NCBI RefSeq assembly: GCF_028369105.1
Contig: NZ_JAQNDO010000001.1
Location: 3,088,501 to 3,152,500, forward strand
Reading direction: 5' to 3'
Length of the DNA stretch: 64,000 bases
From: Polyangium mundeleinium
Lineage (GTDB): Bacteria; Myxococcota_A; Polyangia; Polyangiales; Polyangiaceae
Shown here in pieces: positions 8,509 to 16,982 of the stretch. The position numbers and the translations under genes were made by a program. The notes under the pieces are model-generated. The model was not told the DNA's origin and did not search any database. It was given only the letters and a program-made list of their open reading frames with translations. Every line of letters starts with the position of its first letter. Positions within the stretch are counted from its first letter, which is position 1.

Positions 8509-9339
8509 ATGATCCTGCCCAGCCGGCTCTCGGCGACGACGCTCGGGGATCTGCTCGGGAGGCTGTATCGCCAGCGGACGACGGGCACGCTCGAGCTCAC
8601 CGATCTCTGGGCGCCTCCCGGCGCGGTCTCGTCGAGGCACAAGATCCACCTGGCCTCGGGCCTCGTCTCCGGCGTGGAGACGAGCTTGCCCGCGCCGCCG
8701 CTCGGGGAGCTGCTCCGGCGCGAAGGGTTTCTCGGCGATCCAGCGTTGCGCGCGCTCCTGCGCCGCCTCGGGGACGGCGATCCGCGGCCGAGCGGGGAGA
8801 TCCTCGTCGCGGAGCGCCTCGCGGATCCGTCGACCGTCGAAGCCGCGCTGCGCGTGCAGCTCCGCATGAAGCTCGACGCGCTCTTCGAGCTGGAGGACGC
8901 GGCCGTCGCGTTTCACACGGCCCGGCCCGCGAAGATCGCCGCGCGCCGCATTCACCCGCTCGAACCGCGTGATTTTCTGGTGGGCCGGCCGCGTCAGCGG
9001 GATCTCGTCCCCGTGTCCGAGGTCCGCTACCGCCGCTCGCCGGTACGTGCGCAAAGGTTTAACCCCGGCGCGCCGAAGGCCGACGAGGAGCCGCGCAAGG
9101 AGCCGCCGCGCGCGTCGTCGTCGCGGTTCGGTCACCCGATCCCCGAAGCGAAGCGGCGCGCGCTGGCGAAGCTCGGTCTCTCGGAAGCGGCGGGCGAAGA
9201 CGAGGTGCGGCGCGCCTTTCGCAAGCTCGCGATTGAGCTGCATCCCGATCGCCACGTCACGGCTCCTGCGGCGATGCGGGATCGGAACGCCGCGCGGTTT
9301 GCCGAGGTCAGCGCGGCGTATCACGTGCTCGTGGCTTGA
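8509..9339 (+). CDS. DUF4388 (PATAN-like) protein with C-terminal J domain
   Basis: 276 aa. Residues 1-150 match the DUF4388 pattern (LLGRLYRQRTTGTLELTD, then a GEILVAERLADPSTVEAALRVQ helix pair), a domain of bacterial gliding and signalling proteins. Residues ~220-276 form a J domain with the HPD motif (ELHPDRH) that stimulates the ATPase of DnaK. A Pro/Arg-rich linker joins them. The J domain sits at the C-terminus, opposite to DnaJ itself, so this is a specialised co-chaperone that probably targets Hsp70 to one complex. It is divergent from the GAF gene. Confidence 0.85.
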   Translation: MILPSRLSATTLGDLLGRLYRQRTTGTLELTDLWAPPGAVSSRHKIHLASGLVSGVETSLPAPPLGELLRREGFLGDPALRALLRRLGDGDPRPSGEILVAERLADPSTVEAALRVQLRMKLDALFELEDAAVAFHTARPAKIAARRIHPLEPRDFLVGRPRQRDLVPVSEVRYRRSPVRAQRFNPGAPKADEEPRKEPPRASSSRFGHPIPEAKRRALAKLGLSEAAGEDEVRRAFRKLAIELHPDRHVTAPAAMRDRNAARFAEVSAAYHVLVA

Positions 9340-9358
9340 ATCAAAGCGGCGTTTCGGC

Positions 9359-9405
9359 GCTTTGCGAGATCGCGTAGCGAGCTCGCAAAGCGTCCCCCTC
9401 GGGAC
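9359..9405. repeat. Hairpin repeat, family C copy 1
   Basis: Stem GCTTTGCGAG (9359-9368) with CTCGCAAAGC (9382-9391) around a 13-nt loop, followed by GCGTCCCCCTCGGGAC. A relative with changed but still paired stem lies at 46112-46201. It sits between the convergent DnaJ-like and kelch genes and may also end transcription. Confidence 0.65.
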
Positions 9406-10577
9406 TAAAGCGGCGCTTCGGCGCCCGTATTCGTCCGCGTCGACGGATCCGTTCGCCCGCCCCACGCGATCACCGCGCTCTTCGTGTACACGATCGTCGC
9501 CCCGTACCGCGCCGACAGGTTCGGCTGCGCCGCGATCGGGTACCACGTGCCGCCGTCCCTGCCCGGCACGTATTGCCCCCCGTCTCCTTCGATGTTGTTC
9601 GGCATGCACGGTGTTTCCCGACAACCGCCCCACACGACGAGGTGATTGCCGGCCCACACGCTGGCGTGATCGGCGCGGATGCCCGGAGCGCCCTTGATCG
9701 TCGTCGGCGTCCATTCGTTCGACTCCGCGTCGAGCTGGCCGCCCGTGTTCAAGTTGACGCCGCCGTTCCATCCGCCCCACACGAGGAACAACGGACCCGT
9801 GGCGACCAGCGTATGGCGCTCACGCCGCTCCGGCACGTTGCTCGCTCCCGTCGGGCGGATCCACACGCCCTGCGGTGTGCCCGTGGGATCGAACCACAAA
9901 CCGTCGTTGAGCCAATCAAAGGCGTCGGTCCCGCCCCAAACCACCATCTGCTTCCCGGACCACGCGGCCCCGTGATACCGGCGCGCCTTCGGGGCCCCCG
10001 CTCCGTTCGTGCTCGTCCACGTGTCGGTCTCCGGATCGTAGATGCCGCCCGAGCCGAGCACGCTCGCCCCGCTCGCGCCGCCCCACACGATCATCTTCGA
10101 GCCCGTCCACACCGCCGTATGCGCGAAGCGCGGCGGGGGTTGTCCCATCGTGCTCATCGGCGTCCACGTGTCCGTCGCCGGATCGTAGATTCCGCCCGCG
10201 GCTTCGAGATCCGCGGCGCCGAAGCCTCCCCACACGATCATCTTCGAGCCCGTCCATACCGCGGTGTGCGAGAACCGCGCGGCCGGCGCGCCCGCCGTGC
10301 TCATGCTTGTCCACGTGCGCGTGGCCGGATCGTAGATGCCGCCCGTGTTCGTCGCGGCCGGGTTTCCCCCGAGATCGCCGCCCCACACGATCATCTTCGA
10401 GCCCGTCCACACGGCCGAATGCGCGTATCGGGGCGCGGGCGCGCTGTCTGTGGGCAGCGCGTTCCAGACGATCTCCTTCGGCGGCCCGTCTTGGTTCGGC
10501 GGCTCGTTCGAGGTGGGATCACCGCAGGCGAGGCTGGCGAGAGGCAGGAGCGCGAGGAGAAAGGTACGCGGGGACAT
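9405..10577 (-). CDS. Kelch-repeat lipoprotein
   Basis: 390 aa. The signal MSPRTFLLALLPLASLAC ends in lipobox SLAC, so it is exported and lipid-modified. The mature part holds about six to seven repeats of ~50 residues with the pattern R-Y/F-A-H-S/T-A-V-W-T-G-S-K-M-I-V-W-G-G, then G-G-I-Y-D-P-A-T-D-T-W-T. This is a kelch-type beta-propeller as seen in many myxobacterial surface proteins. Repeat units are nearly identical in DNA at 9940-10440. Propellers bind proteins or sugars; no catalytic residue is evident. The ATG at 10577 is the only one that gives the signal peptide. Confidence 0.88.
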   Translation of the reverse strand: MSPRTFLLALLPLASLACGDPTSNEPPNQDGPPKEIVWNALPTDSAPAPRYAHSAVWTGSKMIVWGGDLGGNPAATNTGGIYDPATRTWTSMSTAGAPAARFSHTAVWTGSKMIVWGGFGAADLEAAGGIYDPATDTWTPMSTMGQPPPRFAHTAVWTGSKMIVWGGASGASVLGSGGIYDPETDTWTSTNGAGAPKARRYHGAAWSGKQMVVWGGTDAFDWLNDGLWFDPTGTPQGVWIRPTGASNVPERRERHTLVATGPLFLVWGGWNGGVNLNTGGQLDAESNEWTPTTIKGAPGIRADHASVWAGNHLVVWGGCRETPCMPNNIEGDGGQYVPGRDGGTWYPIAAQPNLSARYGATIVYTKSAVIAWGGRTDPSTRTNTGAEAPL

Positions 10578-10679
10578 GGCCCGAGCGTATCCCAACGCGG
10601 CGCGCTCCGGGGACGTGGGAAAGGCGCTTTCTTGGCCGCGTTGGGGAGGCTCGGTAGGCTCCGCGCGAGGAGGCCACTG

Positions 10680-11093
10680 ATGGAGATGTTGCTTGTCAAC
10701 GAGCGCCGCGTCCCGCGCCATGCCGTGACCGTCGAGTGTCAAGTCGTGCGCGAGGACGATTTCACCATGCTCGGCGCTCGGGGTGTCGACCTGTCCACCT
10801 GCGGGATGCTCCTCGTCGCGGACGCGCCCGCCGCCGTGGGCGACGACGTCCTGATCTCGCTGCGGATCCCCGGGCGGGAGCAGTGGATCGACGCCCGCGG
10901 CAAGGTCGCGCGGATCGCCGACGAGCTTGCCGCACACGAGGGCAGCCGCGGCGTCGGCATCGCGTTCGAGCTCCCGCCGGGCGCGACGCGCCATGCCCTC
11001 GAAGAGGCGCTCTGCGCGTATCCCACGGTCTTGTCGTCGCGCGCGCCGCGTGTCGATTACGCCGCGACCGTCGACATGATCAGCTTGCTTTAG
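10680..11093 (+). CDS. PilZ-domain protein
   Basis: 137 aa. RRVPRHAV (RxxxR) near residue 8 and DLSTCGMLL (D/NxSxxG) near residue 38 are the two c-di-GMP-binding motifs of PilZ, and the rest is the six-stranded barrel and a C-terminal helix. It should bind c-di-GMP in the cytoplasm and change the activity of a partner in motility, polysaccharide or transcription control. It is a stand-alone PilZ with no enzymatic partner next to it. Its last 14 nt overlap the convergent PAS-STAS gene. Confidence 0.88.
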   Translation: MEMLLVNERRVPRHAVTVECQVVREDDFTMLGARGVDLSTCGMLLVADAPAAVGDDVLISLRIPGREQWIDARGKVARIADELAAHEGSRGVGIAFELPPGATRHALEEALCAYPTVLSSRAPRVDYAATVDMISLL

Positions 11094-12741
11094 GACCGCT
11101 GCCGCGCCGCGACATCCCGAGCGCGATCGAGACCGCGCGTTCGAGCGTGCTGCAAGGCCGGAGCACCGCGATCTCCTCGGCGTGGGCGACGAGCTCCCGC
11201 GCCACGAGGGCGCCGACGCCCGTGAGGAGCGTCTCGGCGCCGAGCAACCGCACCGCGCGCGCGGCCCGCACGAGGCCCTCGGCCACCTCCGCGTCGACCA
11301 CCGGCACGCCCGTGATGTCGAGGATCACCACGCGCGCCCCGTGCGCCGTGGTCCCCGCGAGCACCGATCCGAGCAGCCGCTCGGCGCGCGCCGCGTCCAC
11401 CCGCCCCACGAGCGGCATCACGAGCACGCCGGGCGCCACGGGCAGGATCGGCGTCTCCAGCTCCTCGATGAGCTTTTGCTGTGCCTCGATGAGCTGCTCG
11501 CGCAGGAGCAGCCGCTCCTCTTCCGCGCGCCGCTCCTCGGTCCGATCCCGCATGATGCTGCCGAACGACGCGGGCGTCCCGTCCTCGTTCGTCATGACGA
11601 ACAGCACGCCTTGCGTGGCGATCTGTGTCCGATCACCGCGCAGGAGCACGAGATCGCCGCGGTACTGGCCTTCGGCCCGGAGCGCCGTGTCGATGGTCCG
11701 GGCCTCCGTGGCCGTCGCGAGCAGGCGCGACACGTTCGTCCCGACGAGCGGACGCCGACCGAGCATGTCCTCGAACGCCGCGTTTGCGTACGTCAGCTCC
11801 CCGTCGAGGCCGACGATCGAGATCCCGTCGGGCGCGCGATCGGCGAGCGCTTTCCAGCGCCGGAGCTCGTTCACCTGCGCGCTCACCTCGCGCGCGAGCC
11901 GATCCCGCTCGGCTTCGGCCTGCACGCGCTTCGTGATGTCCCGAATCGCGACGACGACCTCGCCCGTGCTCGACCGCGAGAACATGGCCTCGAAATGCAT
12001 GGGGCCGTCGGGCGTCTCGACGGAATACCCGTCCATCCTCGGCTCGCCGTCCTCGGCGACGTCGCGAATGATGTCGGCTTGCCGTCGCGACCAGTCGGTG
12101 CCGAACACGTCGACGAGGCGCCGCCCGAGGAACTGCGCCGGCGAGACGAGCAGCGGCACGTCCCGCGCGGGTTTGCAGTCGAGGAACCGTGTGTCGCGGC
12201 CCATCACGAACAGCAGATCGGGCACCGCGTCGAGCAGCGCGCGGTTGCGCGCCTCGACCGCGCGCACCGACGTCACCGTCGTGCTGAACTCCTCTTCCGC
12301 GTCCTTCAACGACCCGTAGGACGCGATGATCTCGCCTTGCTCGTTCCGTACCACGCCCATGAACAGGCGCGCCCACATCCAGGTCCCGTCCTTGCGGCGG
12401 TACCGCTTCTCGAACTCCACGAAGGGCCGCGTTCCGCGCGTGAGCGAGGCGAAGAGCGTCCGCTCGACCGGCAGATCATCCGGGTGGGAGATCTCGTCCG
12501 GGGAGCGGCCGCGCAGATCGTCGAGCGTGTAGCCGAGCAGGGCGACGAAGGCCTCGTTGATGTCCACGAAGCGCCCCGCGCCGTCGGTCAGGCTCATGGC
12601 GGTCGGAACGCCGTGGAAAAGCTCGTGGTAGCCCGCGGCGAGCCATCTCTCTCGGTCCCGCTCCGCGCGGGCCTCCGCGAGCTCTGCTCGGAGCGCGCTC
12701 ACCTCGGCGCGCAACGCCTCCACCTCGTCCCGATGCTCCAT
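11080..12741 (-). CDS. PAS-PAS-PAS-STAS regulator (RsbR-like)
   Basis: 553 aa. A short coiled coil (residues ~3-38) is followed by three PAS domains at ~39-155 (with the PAC-type segment YRRKDGTWMWARLFMGV), ~165-275 and ~295-410, another coiled coil, and a C-terminal STAS domain at ~440-550 (VVILDITGVPVVDAEVAEGLVRAARAV). In the STAS motif the usual DxSG/T is DITGV, keeping Asp and Thr. RsbR/RsbS-type proteins with this build pass stress signals through partner-switching kinases. No kinase or phosphatase partner is adjacent. The start at 12741 gives the predicted coiled coil; upstream starts add low-complexity Arg-rich sequence. Confidence 0.85.
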   Translation of the reverse strand: MEHRDEVEALRAEVSALRAELAEARAERDRERWLAAGYHELFHGVPTAMSLTDGAGRFVDINEAFVALLGYTLDDLRGRSPDEISHPDDLPVERTLFASLTRGTRPFVEFEKRYRRKDGTWMWARLFMGVVRNEQGEIIASYGSLKDAEEEFSTTVTSVRAVEARNRALLDAVPDLLFVMGRDTRFLDCKPARDVPLLVSPAQFLGRRLVDVFGTDWSRRQADIIRDVAEDGEPRMDGYSVETPDGPMHFEAMFSRSSTGEVVVAIRDITKRVQAEAERDRLAREVSAQVNELRRWKALADRAPDGISIVGLDGELTYANAAFEDMLGRRPLVGTNVSRLLATATEARTIDTALRAEGQYRGDLVLLRGDRTQIATQGVLFVMTNEDGTPASFGSIMRDRTEERRAEEERLLLREQLIEAQQKLIEELETPILPVAPGVLVMPLVGRVDAARAERLLGSVLAGTTAHGARVVILDITGVPVVDAEVAEGLVRAARAVRLLGAETLLTGVGALVARELVAHAEEIAVLRPCSTLERAVSIALGMSRRGSGPKAS

Positions 12742-12956
12742 CGCCCGCTTCGTGTCCTTAGATGAGCCAGCGCGGATCGCGCCTGTTTGGGGTCGCATCC
12801 TCGCACGACGCCCGCGCGCCCGTCGACGGCATTGGAGGCGCCGCCTCCGCGCCGCGAGCGCGCATTTCCGGTACACCCAAAGAATGGGGAAGAAGGACGC
12901 GCGAGCCAAGAGGTCGTCGTCGGTACGCCCTGCCTCGTGTGCGAGGCCCTAGCGCT

Positions 12957-14216
12957 TCATTTCGAGGAACGATCGAGCGCGTCGGGCGGGAAGCCGAGCA
13001 AGCGTTCGAACAGCCGCGGATAACTCGGCGCGCGCTCCTTCAAGGATCGCGCGAGCAGCGGGCCGTCCTCGGCCTCGACCGCTCGCTCCACGGCGGGGAT
13101 CCGGTATCCGCTGCCCGTCGCGATCGCGCGCAGCGCTTCGAGCGCCTCGGCGCGCTCTTCCGGGCGGCGATCCGTGGCGAGGATCCGGAGCGCGAGCTCC
13201 GCCGTGAGGGGCACGTCGCCGAGCGACGTCGCCGCGGGCAGCGTCGTTCGGCAGAGCTCGGCGGCGAGCGGATCTCCGAGCGTCGCGAGCAGCCGCGACA
13301 CGCGCGCTGCGATCGCCAGATCGAACAGGGTCGCGGGCCCGGCCGCGAGGCGCGACTCCACGCGTCGCACGCACTCCTCCGTGATCGCGTGCGCCCGCAC
13401 CGGGTCGCCGAACGCGGCGAGCGCCTCGGCGTGGCGGATCTCGAAGATCGGCCGCCGGATCGGGTGCGCCTCCGCGGCCCAGAGCGCCGCCACGAGCAGC
13501 GCTTGCTCGCCGCGATCGAGCCGGCAGAGCGAGACCAGATAGGCCTCGCGCCGCATCGCTTCGAGCACCGGATCGGCCGGCGCCGGCGCCTGGCTCCGCG
13601 CGATCTCCAGCGCGGCTTCGTGACGACCCGAGCCGAGCAGCGTCCGGAGCGTCTCGATCGCCACCATCGACGCGAGCGCGCCCTCGGCGCCGCCTTCGCC
13701 CGGCCCGATGCGGGCCCAGGTCGCGGGGGAGATCGTCAGCGCCCCGAACACGAGCCCCTGGCCTCGCAAGAGCCCCGACAAACGCTCCAGCACGCCGAGC
13801 GCCTCGTCGGTCCGCCCGAGCCGCGCGTCGAGCCGCGACAGCTCCACGAGCGGGCCGAAGCCGAGGAGCAGGACGGACGTGTCGCCCGACGTCTCCGCCT
13901 GCTCCGCCACGCAATCGAGCCCCGCGTGGCAAATGAGCCGCGCCTCGTTCGGGCGGCCCAGGTAACTCGCGATGAGCGCCGCGTCCTGGTGCGCGCGGGC
14001 GAGCGCCGCGGCGCGCTCCATCGGGTCTTCGGGCGCCGTTTCCAGCCTTTGCAGCGCCTCGGCCGACCAGCTCGCGAGCTCGCGCCGCACGTGACGGTCG
14101 TAGGGCGCGAGCGGCTCGTCCGTGATGAACCGCCCGTCCACGCGCCGCCGCGACGCGGGGCCGCTCGCCGATTGCAATGCATTTCGTCGCACGGGCACCT
14201 CTTCAAGCAAGGACAC
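12957..14216 (-). CDS. Unknown helical-repeat protein, coupled to the upstream gene
   Basis: 419 aa, rich in Ala, Leu, Arg and Glu with repeated helix pairs (for example MERAAALARAHQDAALIASYLGRPNEARLICHAGLD, shown here in part as a TPR-like unit). No signal peptide or membrane segment. The GTG start at 14216 lies 14 nt inside the preceding gene, which points to translational coupling. I do not recognise a named family; a TPR-like scaffold is the best structural guess. The last residues carry a short Phe/Pro motif (RLFERLLGFPPDALD). Confidence 0.65.
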   Translation of the reverse strand: MSLLEEVPVRRNALQSASGPASRRRVDGRFITDEPLAPYDRHVRRELASWSAEALQRLETAPEDPMERAAALARAHQDAALIASYLGRPNEARLICHAGLDCVAEQAETSGDTSVLLLGFGPLVELSRLDARLGRTDEALGVLERLSGLLRGQGLVFGALTISPATWARIGPGEGGAEGALASMVAIETLRTLLGSGRHEAALEIARSQAPAPADPVLEAMRREAYLVSLCRLDRGEQALLVAALWAAEAHPIRRPIFEIRHAEALAAFGDPVRAHAITEECVRRVESRLAAGPATLFDLAIAARVSRLLATLGDPLAAELCRTTLPAATSLGDVPLTAELALRILATDRRPEERAEALEALRAIATGSGYRIPAVERAVEAEDGPLLARSLKERAPSYPRLFERLLGFPPDALDRSSK

Positions 14217-14826
14217 GGAAACCCTCCTCGCCCCAGGCCGTCGCGAGCTCCAGAAGCTCGCTGTCCTCGAGCTCGGCGAGCGCGGCGAGCTCCTCGTCGC
14301 TCAGCGCGTCGATATCCTCTTCCAGGGCCATCGCGGCGACCTCCTCGATATCGCGATCGTCGAGGTCGCCCATTTCCGTGTCGCACTGCGCGAGCAGATC
14401 GTCGATGTCGCTCGGCGTGAGCCCGAGGCCCTCGTGTTCGGCCTCGTCCTCGGCCGCGGCGAATCCCGTCTCGAAGATCCCCGTCCCGCGGCCCGAGATG
14501 CGGAAAATCGGCGTCCGCTCGGGCTTGTCCCCCTGCGCGCGGGAGAGCGCATTTTGCAGAGACGGCCCGCCCGTCTCGCATACGATGACGGCCACGCGCC
14601 GGATGCCCGGCCGCGCGCGGAGCGCCTGGATCGCCGCGGTCACCGCCTCATCGCCGGCCTCGTCATCCTCTTCGAAGCAATACGTCTCGGGGCCCGTGCC
14701 GCGCGTCCAGAGCGCGGTGTAGATCCAGGCTGCCGTGCGCACCGAGGAGCGATGCGAGCAGAGGAGCACGGCCGTCCCCTCGTCAATTCGCACGTAAGTA
14801 TCCAGGAAGACGTCGATTCCTTGCAT
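14203..14826 (-). CDS. Unknown acidic protein
   Basis: 207 aa from the ATG at 14826 (MQGIDVFLDTYVRIDEGTAVLLC). The first ~110 residues look like an alpha/beta domain (strands VLLC, VAVIVCE and helices between). The last ~90 residues are strongly acidic, with DIDDLLAQCDTEMGDLDDRDIEE and similar runs. I do not recognise the family. It overlaps the helical-repeat gene by 14 nt, forming a two-gene operon. Three copies of a 15-bp motif lie in the 500-bp gap upstream, 210-400 nt from its start. A longer frame to 15042 has no ribosome site. Confidence 0.6.
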   Translation of the reverse strand: MQGIDVFLDTYVRIDEGTAVLLCSHRSSVRTAAWIYTALWTRGTGPETYCFEEDDEAGDEAVTAAIQALRARPGIRRVAVIVCETGGPSLQNALSRAQGDKPERTPIFRISGRGTGIFETGFAAAEDEAEHEGLGLTPSDIDDLLAQCDTEMGDLDDRDIEEVAAMALEEDIDALSDEELAALAELEDSELLELATAWGEEGFRVLA

Positions 14827-15036
14827 GGCCAGGTCCGAGGAATGGTTCGAGTCGTTCGTCGTTCGCTCGAAATGAGAGGGCGCGCCCACGTTCGGACGCA
14901 CCTCCGCACAAAAGAGGGCCCTCGCCGCGCTTCCTGCGCGAGCGGACCTCCCCGAGCGCCGGCTCATGTCCCGCGAGCCGTGAACCCATGCATACGCAAT
15001 CTCCGGGTTCGCCGCAATGGAATCGATCCCGCGATC

Positions 15037-15051
15037 GGACATTCTCCGTCC
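15037..15051 (+). promoter_or_regulatory. Putative operator, site 1 (GGACATTCTCCGTCC)
   Basis: First of three 15-bp sites of consensus GGACATTNTCNGTCC. The ends GGAC/GTCC are inverted repeats, as expected for a dimeric regulator. Confidence 0.45.
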
Positions 15052-15141
15052 GCGAACCGAATTCCTGGAAAAAAGCCGGAAGCCCTTGTTTCATGCGGGA
15101 TCCGAGGCGTTCGGGGTTGTCGAGAGGAATGTCCGGCGATG

Positions 15142-15156
15142 GGACTGACAATGTCC
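15142..15156 (-). promoter_or_regulatory. Putative operator, site 2 (GGACATTGTCAGTCC on minus)
   Basis: Second site, in opposite orientation, 105 bp centre to centre from site 1. Twelve of the 15 positions or more agree with each of the other copies. Confidence 0.45.
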
Positions 15157-15210
15157 ATAACCCCCTGCCACGGCGCCACGGCGCACTGCGTCGTCGTATT
15201 CACGCGAGAC

Positions 15211-15225
15211 GGACATTATCGGTCC
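15211..15225 (+). promoter_or_regulatory. Putative operator, site 3 (GGACATTATCGGTCC)
   Basis: Third site, 69 bp from site 2 and ~110 nt upstream of the lipoprotein start codon at 15335. Confidence 0.45.
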
Positions 15226-15334
15226 GATCCAGGGGCACGACGCTCGCCCGGCCGCTCGCGGGGGCAACGCCGGATGGACGCCGCGCCCCGATCGTGGGAA
15301 TTCCCTGGGCCCCCTCGTTCGTCCATCGGTCCCC

Positions 15335-16939
15335 ATGCGCTGGGCACTCCTCCCGACCCTCGTCCTTCCGCTCCTCGGCCTCGCCTGCGACCGAGGCCCG
15401 CTCCCCGCGCCCGCGCTCGCCAGCACGGCAGCGCCCACCTCCTCCGCGCCCGCGCCGGCCGCCCCGAACGTCGAGGACGAGGCAAACGCCTGCCGCCGCC
15501 GCGTCGCGGAGGTGCTCGCTTCTCCCGCGGCCCCCGGCGCGCCCGCCTTCGACGCTGCCCGGATCGAAATCCTCGGGCGCGCCCGCGGCGAACCCCTCAT
15601 CTTCGCCCGCGAGCCCGCGCCCACGCCCGAGGACGCCCTCGACGCACGCCTCGTCCCCTCGGCCCGCCTGTTTGCCAAGGAGCGCCCGGGCGGCCGCATC
15701 GGTGGCTTGCGCAAGCGGCACCGCGGCGATCCGCGCGCCCTCCGCGCCCTCGTCCTCCGCGAGGGATACGCGTATGCATCCGACCCGCAGGACGCCCTCG
15801 CCCTCGTCACGCAAATCACCCTGACCGACCTCTTCGACGAACCCCGTATCCACCTCCTCCGAGGCCACGAGATGCGTGCCCTCGATCGCGTGGAGGTCCG
15901 CCGCGAGGTTCGTTATCAGGACGCCGCGGGCAAACCCGCCGATCTGCTCTTCGGTGATCGGGTCGCCGTCACGGAGGCCGAGCTCGAACGGCCGCTCCAC
16001 CGCGATCTCGCCGCCCTTGCCGATGAGATCGGCTTCGAGCGCGCGCGCCTCCGCCACACGACGGAATCCGCGATCGTCGCCGATCTCCGCTTTGGCGAGA
16101 CGTGGGCCGCGGCGCTCCTCCGCGCGGACGGCGCGCGCCTCTCGTTCGATTGCCTCGCCGAGGATCCCCCCGCGCGCGAAGCCGTCCGCGCCTTCCAGGA
16201 CAAGACCGCGCAAAAACGCCGCGCGATGCAGGCGATCCGTGAAGCCGTGAGCCGCGCCGTCGACGAGGCGCTCCCCTTCGATCGCCCCGACGCCGAGCCC
16301 GACCATTTTCGTGACGGCACGCTCCGGCCGCAATGGATGACGGCCTATCTCCAGGGCCGCGAGAGTTTTTCGTTCGAGGAAAAACGGTACGCGGTCTTCG
16401 ATTCCTCCGGCCGCCCACGCCCGCCCGAGGTATGCGTCGATTTCGTCCTCGATACCTACGAGCGCGCCGCGGGCACCTGGTACCGCGCCCGCGGCGACAA
16501 ACCCGGCCGCGCCGTGGGACGGTTCGATTTCGACGAATCCGGCATCAAGAACCGCCGCGGCGTCATCTCGTTCGGCGAGTTCGCCGAGGCGAAGCCCGAG
16601 CTCTTCGAGGTCCGCCGCTTCCGCGGCGAGGAACGGATCCCCTTCGGCGAGCGGTCGCGTTTCTTCGCGGAGCTACACGATTTCGCGGACGAGGTTCGTC
16701 CGGGCGACATCATCTCCATCCAGGGCGAGAAGCGCGACAAGCACATCCACCAGCATGCGATCTTCGTCGAGCGCGCCGACCCCGTGACGGGGTTTCCGTT
16801 TGGCCTCGCCGATCAGATGAAGCGCCCGCGCCGCCGCACCTGGGAGGGCATCATGGCCGAGGCGCCGAAGCGCAGCCTGTTTTACCGCGCGCGGCCGCGC
16901 GACGAGGTCTTCGCGAAGATCGACCCCGGCGCGCCCTGA
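15335..16939 (+). CDS. Large lipoprotein with C-terminal NlpC/P60- or CHAP-like domain
   Basis: 534 aa. Signal MRWALLPTLVLPLLGLAC ends in lipobox GLAC, followed by an Ala/Pro-rich linker. Residues ~45-340 are an unrecognised domain including PpiC-like helical stretches (for example LTDLFDEPRIHLLRGHEM). Residues ~345-520 contain EVCVDFVLDTYERAAG and later GDIISIQG and HIHQHAIFVE. The Cys followed ~100 residues later by His in a beta strand is the layout of papain-like NlpC/P60 or CHAP peptidases, so a cell-wall or peptide amidase role is plausible. The family call is by motif only. The antisense frame over the same stretch is a shadow. Confidence 0.75.
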   Translation: MRWALLPTLVLPLLGLACDRGPLPAPALASTAAPTSSAPAPAAPNVEDEANACRRRVAEVLASPAAPGAPAFDAARIEILGRARGEPLIFAREPAPTPEDALDARLVPSARLFAKERPGGRIGGLRKRHRGDPRALRALVLREGYAYASDPQDALALVTQITLTDLFDEPRIHLLRGHEMRALDRVEVRREVRYQDAAGKPADLLFGDRVAVTEAELERPLHRDLAALADEIGFERARLRHTTESAIVADLRFGETWAAALLRADGARLSFDCLAEDPPAREAVRAFQDKTAQKRRAMQAIREAVSRAVDEALPFDRPDAEPDHFRDGTLRPQWMTAYLQGRESFSFEEKRYAVFDSSGRPRPPEVCVDFVLDTYERAAGTWYRARGDKPGRAVGRFDFDESGIKNRRGVISFGEFAEAKPELFEVRRFRGEERIPFGERSRFFAELHDFADEVRPGDIISIQGEKRDKHIHQHAIFVERADPVTGFPFGLADQMKRPRRRTWEGIMAEAPKRSLFYRARPRDEVFAKIDPGAP

Positions 16940-16982
16940 AGCGCGCCCGTCTCACGCGAGCGCGCCTGGCCGCGGCGGCGGC

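Larger units (their letters stand above)
14827..15334. other. 508-bp divergent intergenic region with repeated 15-bp sites
   Basis: No convincing gene. The region is less GC-rich than its surroundings and contains three matches to GGACATTNTCNGTCC (listed separately) plus one half-site AATGTCC at 15128-15134. It separates the acidic-protein operon (minus) from the lipoprotein gene (plus) and is the likely promoter region of both. Confidence 0.6.

Noticed and set aside
15200..16333. Antisense frame over the lipoprotein gene
   Set aside because: The plus strand has the lipobox and catalytic-type motifs; the minus strand has none.
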